Assembly (NCBI GenBank): GCA_026874595.1
Contig: CM049306.1
Span: forward strand, 86,020,142 to 86,084,141
Direction of reading: 5' to 3'
Length of the DNA: 64,000 nt
DNA from: Sipunculus nudus
Lineage: Eukaryota; Annelida; Sipuncula; Golfingiida; Sipunculidae
Positions 60,561 through 64,000 of this stretch are shown in pieces. Under the pieces are notes generated by a model. The model did no database searches. It was given only the letters and a program-made list of their open reading frames with translations, and had not been told where the DNA came from. The position numbers were made by a program, and so were the translations under genes. Within the stretch, counting starts at the first letter, position 1; every line of letters starts with the position of its first letter.

Positions 60561-63500
60561 TCATGTTTTGTCCCAGTTGACCTACTTTTGAACGTTTCAC
60601 GGTGGTCTAACATAGAAATTTTCATGACAAGTGCACATGTACGGACTTTTTTTCGCAATGCCTGCAGATACGGGCTTGATTTTTGGTGTGTACGCAGATA
60701 ATGACCAGTTACAGATCAAGTTCTTGTTTTGTCTCAGTTGACCTACTTTTGACCATTTGACTGCTCCTGAACATAGAAAGTTTCATGAAAAATAGAAATT
60801 TTCATAACAAATGCATATGTACCAACTTTTTTTCCTCAATGCCTGCAGATACCACCCTGATTTTTTATGTGTGGGCAGATAATGACCAGTTACAGATCAA
60901 GTTCGCGTTTCGTCCCAGTTGACCTACTTTTGACGGTTTTACGGCTCCTTAACTTAGAAAATTTCATGAAAAATATAAATTTTCATGACAAATACACATG
61001 TACGGACTTATTTTCGCAATGCCTGCAGATATTGGCCTGATTTTTGGTTTGTGGGCAGATAATGACCACTTACAGATCGAGTTCGCGTTTCCTCCCCGTT
61101 GACCTACTTTTGACCATTTTACGGCTCCTAAACTTAGAAAATTTCATGAAAAATAGAAAGTTTCTTGACAAATATACATGTACGGACTTTTTTTTAAAAA
61201 TACCTGCAAATATTGGCCTGATTTTTTGTGTGTGGGCAGATAATGACCACTTACAGATTGAGTTCGCGTTTCGTCCCGGTTGACATACTTTTGACCATTT
61301 TACGGCTCCTGAAGATAGAAAATTTCATGAGAATATAAATTTTCATGACAAATATACATGTACGGACTTTTTTTCGCAATGCCTGCAGATATTGGCCTGA
61401 TTTTTGGTGTGTCGGCAGATAATGACCAGTTACAGATCAAGTTCGCGTTTCATCCCAGTTGACCTACTTTTGATTGTTTTACGGCTCCTGAAGATAGAAA
61501 ATTTCATGAGAATATAAATTTTCATGACAAATACACATGTACGGACTTATTTTTGCAATGCCTGCAAATATTGGCCTGATTTTTTGTGTGTGGACAGATA
61601 ATGACCACTTACAGATTGAGTTTGCGTTTCGTCCCGGTTGACCTACTTTTGACTGTTTTACGGCTCCTGAAGATAGAAAATTTCATGAGAATATAAATTT
61701 TCATGACAAATACACATGTACCAACTTTTTTTTGCAATACCTGCAGATATTGGCCTCATTTTTGGTGTGTGGGCAGATAATGACCAGTTACAGATCGAGT
61801 TCATGTTTTGTCCCAGTTGACCTACTTTTGACCGTTTCACGGTGGTCTAACATAGAAATTTTCATGACAAGTGCACATGTACGGATTTTTTTTCGCAATG
61901 CCTGCAGATACGGGCTTGATTTTTGGTGTGTACGCAGATAATGACCAGTTACAGATCAAGTTCTTGTTTTGTCTCAGTTGACCTACTTTTGACCATTTGA
62001 CTGCTCCTGAACATAGAAAGTTTCATGAAAAATAGAAATTTTCATAACAAATGCATATGTACCAACTTTTTTTCCTCAATGCCTGCAGATACCACCCTGA
62101 TTTTTTATGTGTGGGCAGATAATGACCAGTTACAAATCAAATTCGCGTTTCGTCCCAGTTGACCTACTTTTGACGGTTTTACGGCTCCTTAACTTAGAAA
62201 ATTTCATGAAAAATATAAATTTTCATGACAAATACACATGTACGGACTTATTTTCGCAATGCCTGCAGATATTGGCCTGATTTTTGGTTTGTGGGCAGAT
62301 AATGACCACTTACAGATCGAGTTCGCGTTTCCTCCCCGTTGACCTACTTTTGACCATTTTACGGCTCCTAAACTTAGAAAATTTCATGAAAAATAGAAAG
62401 TTTCTTGACAAATATACATGTACGGACTTTTTTTTTTAAAATACCTGCAAATATTGGCCTGATTTTTTGTGTGTGGGCAGATAATGACCACTTACAGATT
62501 GAGTTCGCGTTTCGTCCCGGTTGACATACTTTTGACCATTTTACGGCTCCTGAAGATAGAAAATTTCATGAGAATATAAATTTTCATGACAAATATACAT
62601 GTACGGACTTTTTTTCGCAATGCCTGCAAATATTGGCCTGATTTTTTGTGTGTGGGCAGATAATGACCACTTACAGATTGAGTTCGCGTTTCGTCCCGGT
62701 TGACATACTTTTGACCATTTTACGGCTCCTGAAGATAGAAAATTTCATGAGAATATAAATTTTCATGACAAATATACATGTACGGACTTTTTTTCGCAAT
62801 GCCTGCAGATATTGGCCTGATTTTTGGTGTGTCGGCAGATAATGACCAGTTACAGATCAAGTTCGCGTTTCATCCCAGTTGACCTACTTTTGACTGTTTT
62901 ACGGCTCCTGAAGATAGAAAATTTCATGAGAATATAAATTTTCATGACAAATACACATGTACGGACTTATTTTCGCAATGCCTGCAAATATTGGCCTGAT
63001 TTTTTGTGTGTGGGCAGATAATGACCACTTACAGATTGAGTTTGCGTTTCGTCCCGGTTGACCTACTTTTGACTGTTTTACGGCTCCTGAAGATAGAAAA
63101 TTTCATGAGAATATAAATTTTCATGACAAATACACATGTACCAACTTTTTTTTGCAATACCTGCAGATATTGGCCTCATTTTTGGTGTGTGGGCAGATAA
63201 TGACCAGTTACAGATCGAGTTCGCGTTTCGTCCCGGTTGACATACTTTTGACCATTTTACGGCTCCTGAAGATAGAAAATTTCATGAGAATATAAATTTT
63301 CATGACAAATACACATGTACGGACTTATTTTCGCAATGCCTGCAAATATTGGCCTGATTTTTTGTGTTTGGGCAGATAATGACCACTTACAGATTGAGTT
63401 TGCGTTTCGTCCCGGTTGACCTACTTTTGACTGTTTTACGGCTCCTGAAGATAGAAAATTTCATGAGAATATAAATTTTCATGACAAATACACATGTACC

Positions 63501-64000
63501 AACTTTTTTTTGCAATACCTGCAGATATTGGCCTCATTTTTGGTGTGTGGGCAGATAATGACCAGTTACAGATCGAGTTCATGTTTTGTCCCAGTTGACC
63601 TACTTTTGACCGTTTCACGGTGGTCTAACATAGAAATTTTCATGACAAGTGCACATGTACGGATTTTTTTTCGCAATGCCTGCAGATACGGGCTTGATTT
63701 TTGGTGTGTACGCAGATAATGACCAGTTACAGATCAAGTTCTTGTTTTGTCTCAGTTGACCTACTTTTGACCATTTGACTGCTCCTGAACATAGAAAGTT
63801 TCATGAAAAATAGAAATTTTCATAACAAATGCATATGTACCAACTTTTTTTCCTCAATGCCTGCAGATACCACCCTGATTTTTTATGTGTGGGCAGATAA
63901 TGACCAGTTACAAATCAAATTCGCGTTTCGTCCCAGTTGACCTACTTTTGACGGTTTTACGGCTCCTTAACTTAGAAAATTTCATGAAAAATATAAATTT

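Larger units (their letters stand above)
44880..64000 (+). repeat. Satellite array, about 180-bp monomer, higher-order structured
   Basis: Head-to-tail monomers start at each CATGTAC(G/C)(G/A)AC block. Early starts are at 44880, 45061, 45241, 45421, 45601 and 45781, an almost exact 180-bp period. Later monomers are mostly 179-181 bp, with a recurring 161-bp class. Conserved landmarks are TTTTCGCAATGCCTGCAGAT, GGGCAGATAATGACCA, TTACAGATCRAGTTCGCG, TTGACCTACTTTTGAC, TTTTACGGCTCCT, AAAATTTCATGA and AATTTTCATGACAAAT. The 161-bp class starts TACCAAC and has CACGGTGGTCTAACATAGAA in place of the CGGCTCC...TTTCATGA segment. Roughly 107 monomers are present and the array continues past the right edge. 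Open frames of 60-118 codons recur on both strands because 180 is a multiple of three. They are full of stops between units, so I call no genes. Confidence 0.97.

Noticed and set aside
47318-63719. Recurring 60-118 codon frames on both strands of the satellite
   Set aside because: They are the same monomer read again and again. Length 180 keeps frame across units, but every unit contains stops in each frame, many frames begin without ATG, and both strands are equally open.
44880-64000. CRISPR array
   Set aside because: Units are contiguous at about 180 bp with no unique spacers between short identical repeats, and the context is eukaryotic.
44880-64000. CENP-B box in the satellite monomer
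   Set aside because: The nearest text, TTTCGTCCCGGTTGAC, does not fit the TTCG-4N-A-2N-CGGG spacing on either strand, so centromere function cannot be argued from this motif.

Overview
This window looks like non-coding DNA from a metazoan nuclear genome, most likely a bivalve or related mollusc. I found no protein-coding exon I can defend: no open frame exceeds 166 codons and none resembles a known family. There is no rRNA, intact tRNA or CRISPR array. The mollusc assignment is inference from memory. It rests on the AT-rich background, long AT microsatellites and G/C homopolymers, degenerate repeats carrying AAGGTCAAGG-type motifs next to TCCGTCC-type stretches, and a TATGCCCCCGCCAC motif followed by CCGTCCTT repeats.

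Layout. From 1 to about 44.8 kb the window is a graveyard of small interspersed repeats. It holds a Harbinger-like element with a TAA target duplication (133-1519), a CRE-like cluster (2888-2936) and a probable solo LTR (4660-5357). It also holds SINE-like remnants (6.7, 26.8 and 43.1 kb), several MITEs (7.4, 10.4, 11.7, 24.4 and 40.6 kb), and a 2.8-kb pogo/Tigger-like non-autonomous element with an internal ancient duplication (14229-17029). A 260-330 bp MITE family occurs three times (19.7, 33.8 and 40.0 kb). A 2.1-kb foldback-like element (37742-39843) has arms built of roughly 20-bp subrepeats. Several weakly conserved repeat pairs and diverged tandem duplications (12.2/22.7 kb, 18.8-19.1 kb, 28.3-28.7 kb) are visible only on side-by-side reading.

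From about 44.88 kb to the right edge (at least 19.1 kb) the window is one continuous head-to-tail satellite array. The monomer is about 180 bp, with a recurring 161-bp variant, giving roughly 107 monomers. The left end is a plain 180-bp array. The centre and right are organised into higher-order repeats in which multi-monomer blocks recur at offsets of 1942, 1960, 2659, 4437 and 5677 bp (about 11, 11, 15, 25 and 32 monomers). The array abuts a mobile-element-like flank, which suggests it may have expanded from a minisatellite inside a transposon. It is the most interesting object here. The small open frames inside it are repeat artefacts.

All coordinates and counts were read by eye. Element family names rest on termini and target duplications, not on database comparison.
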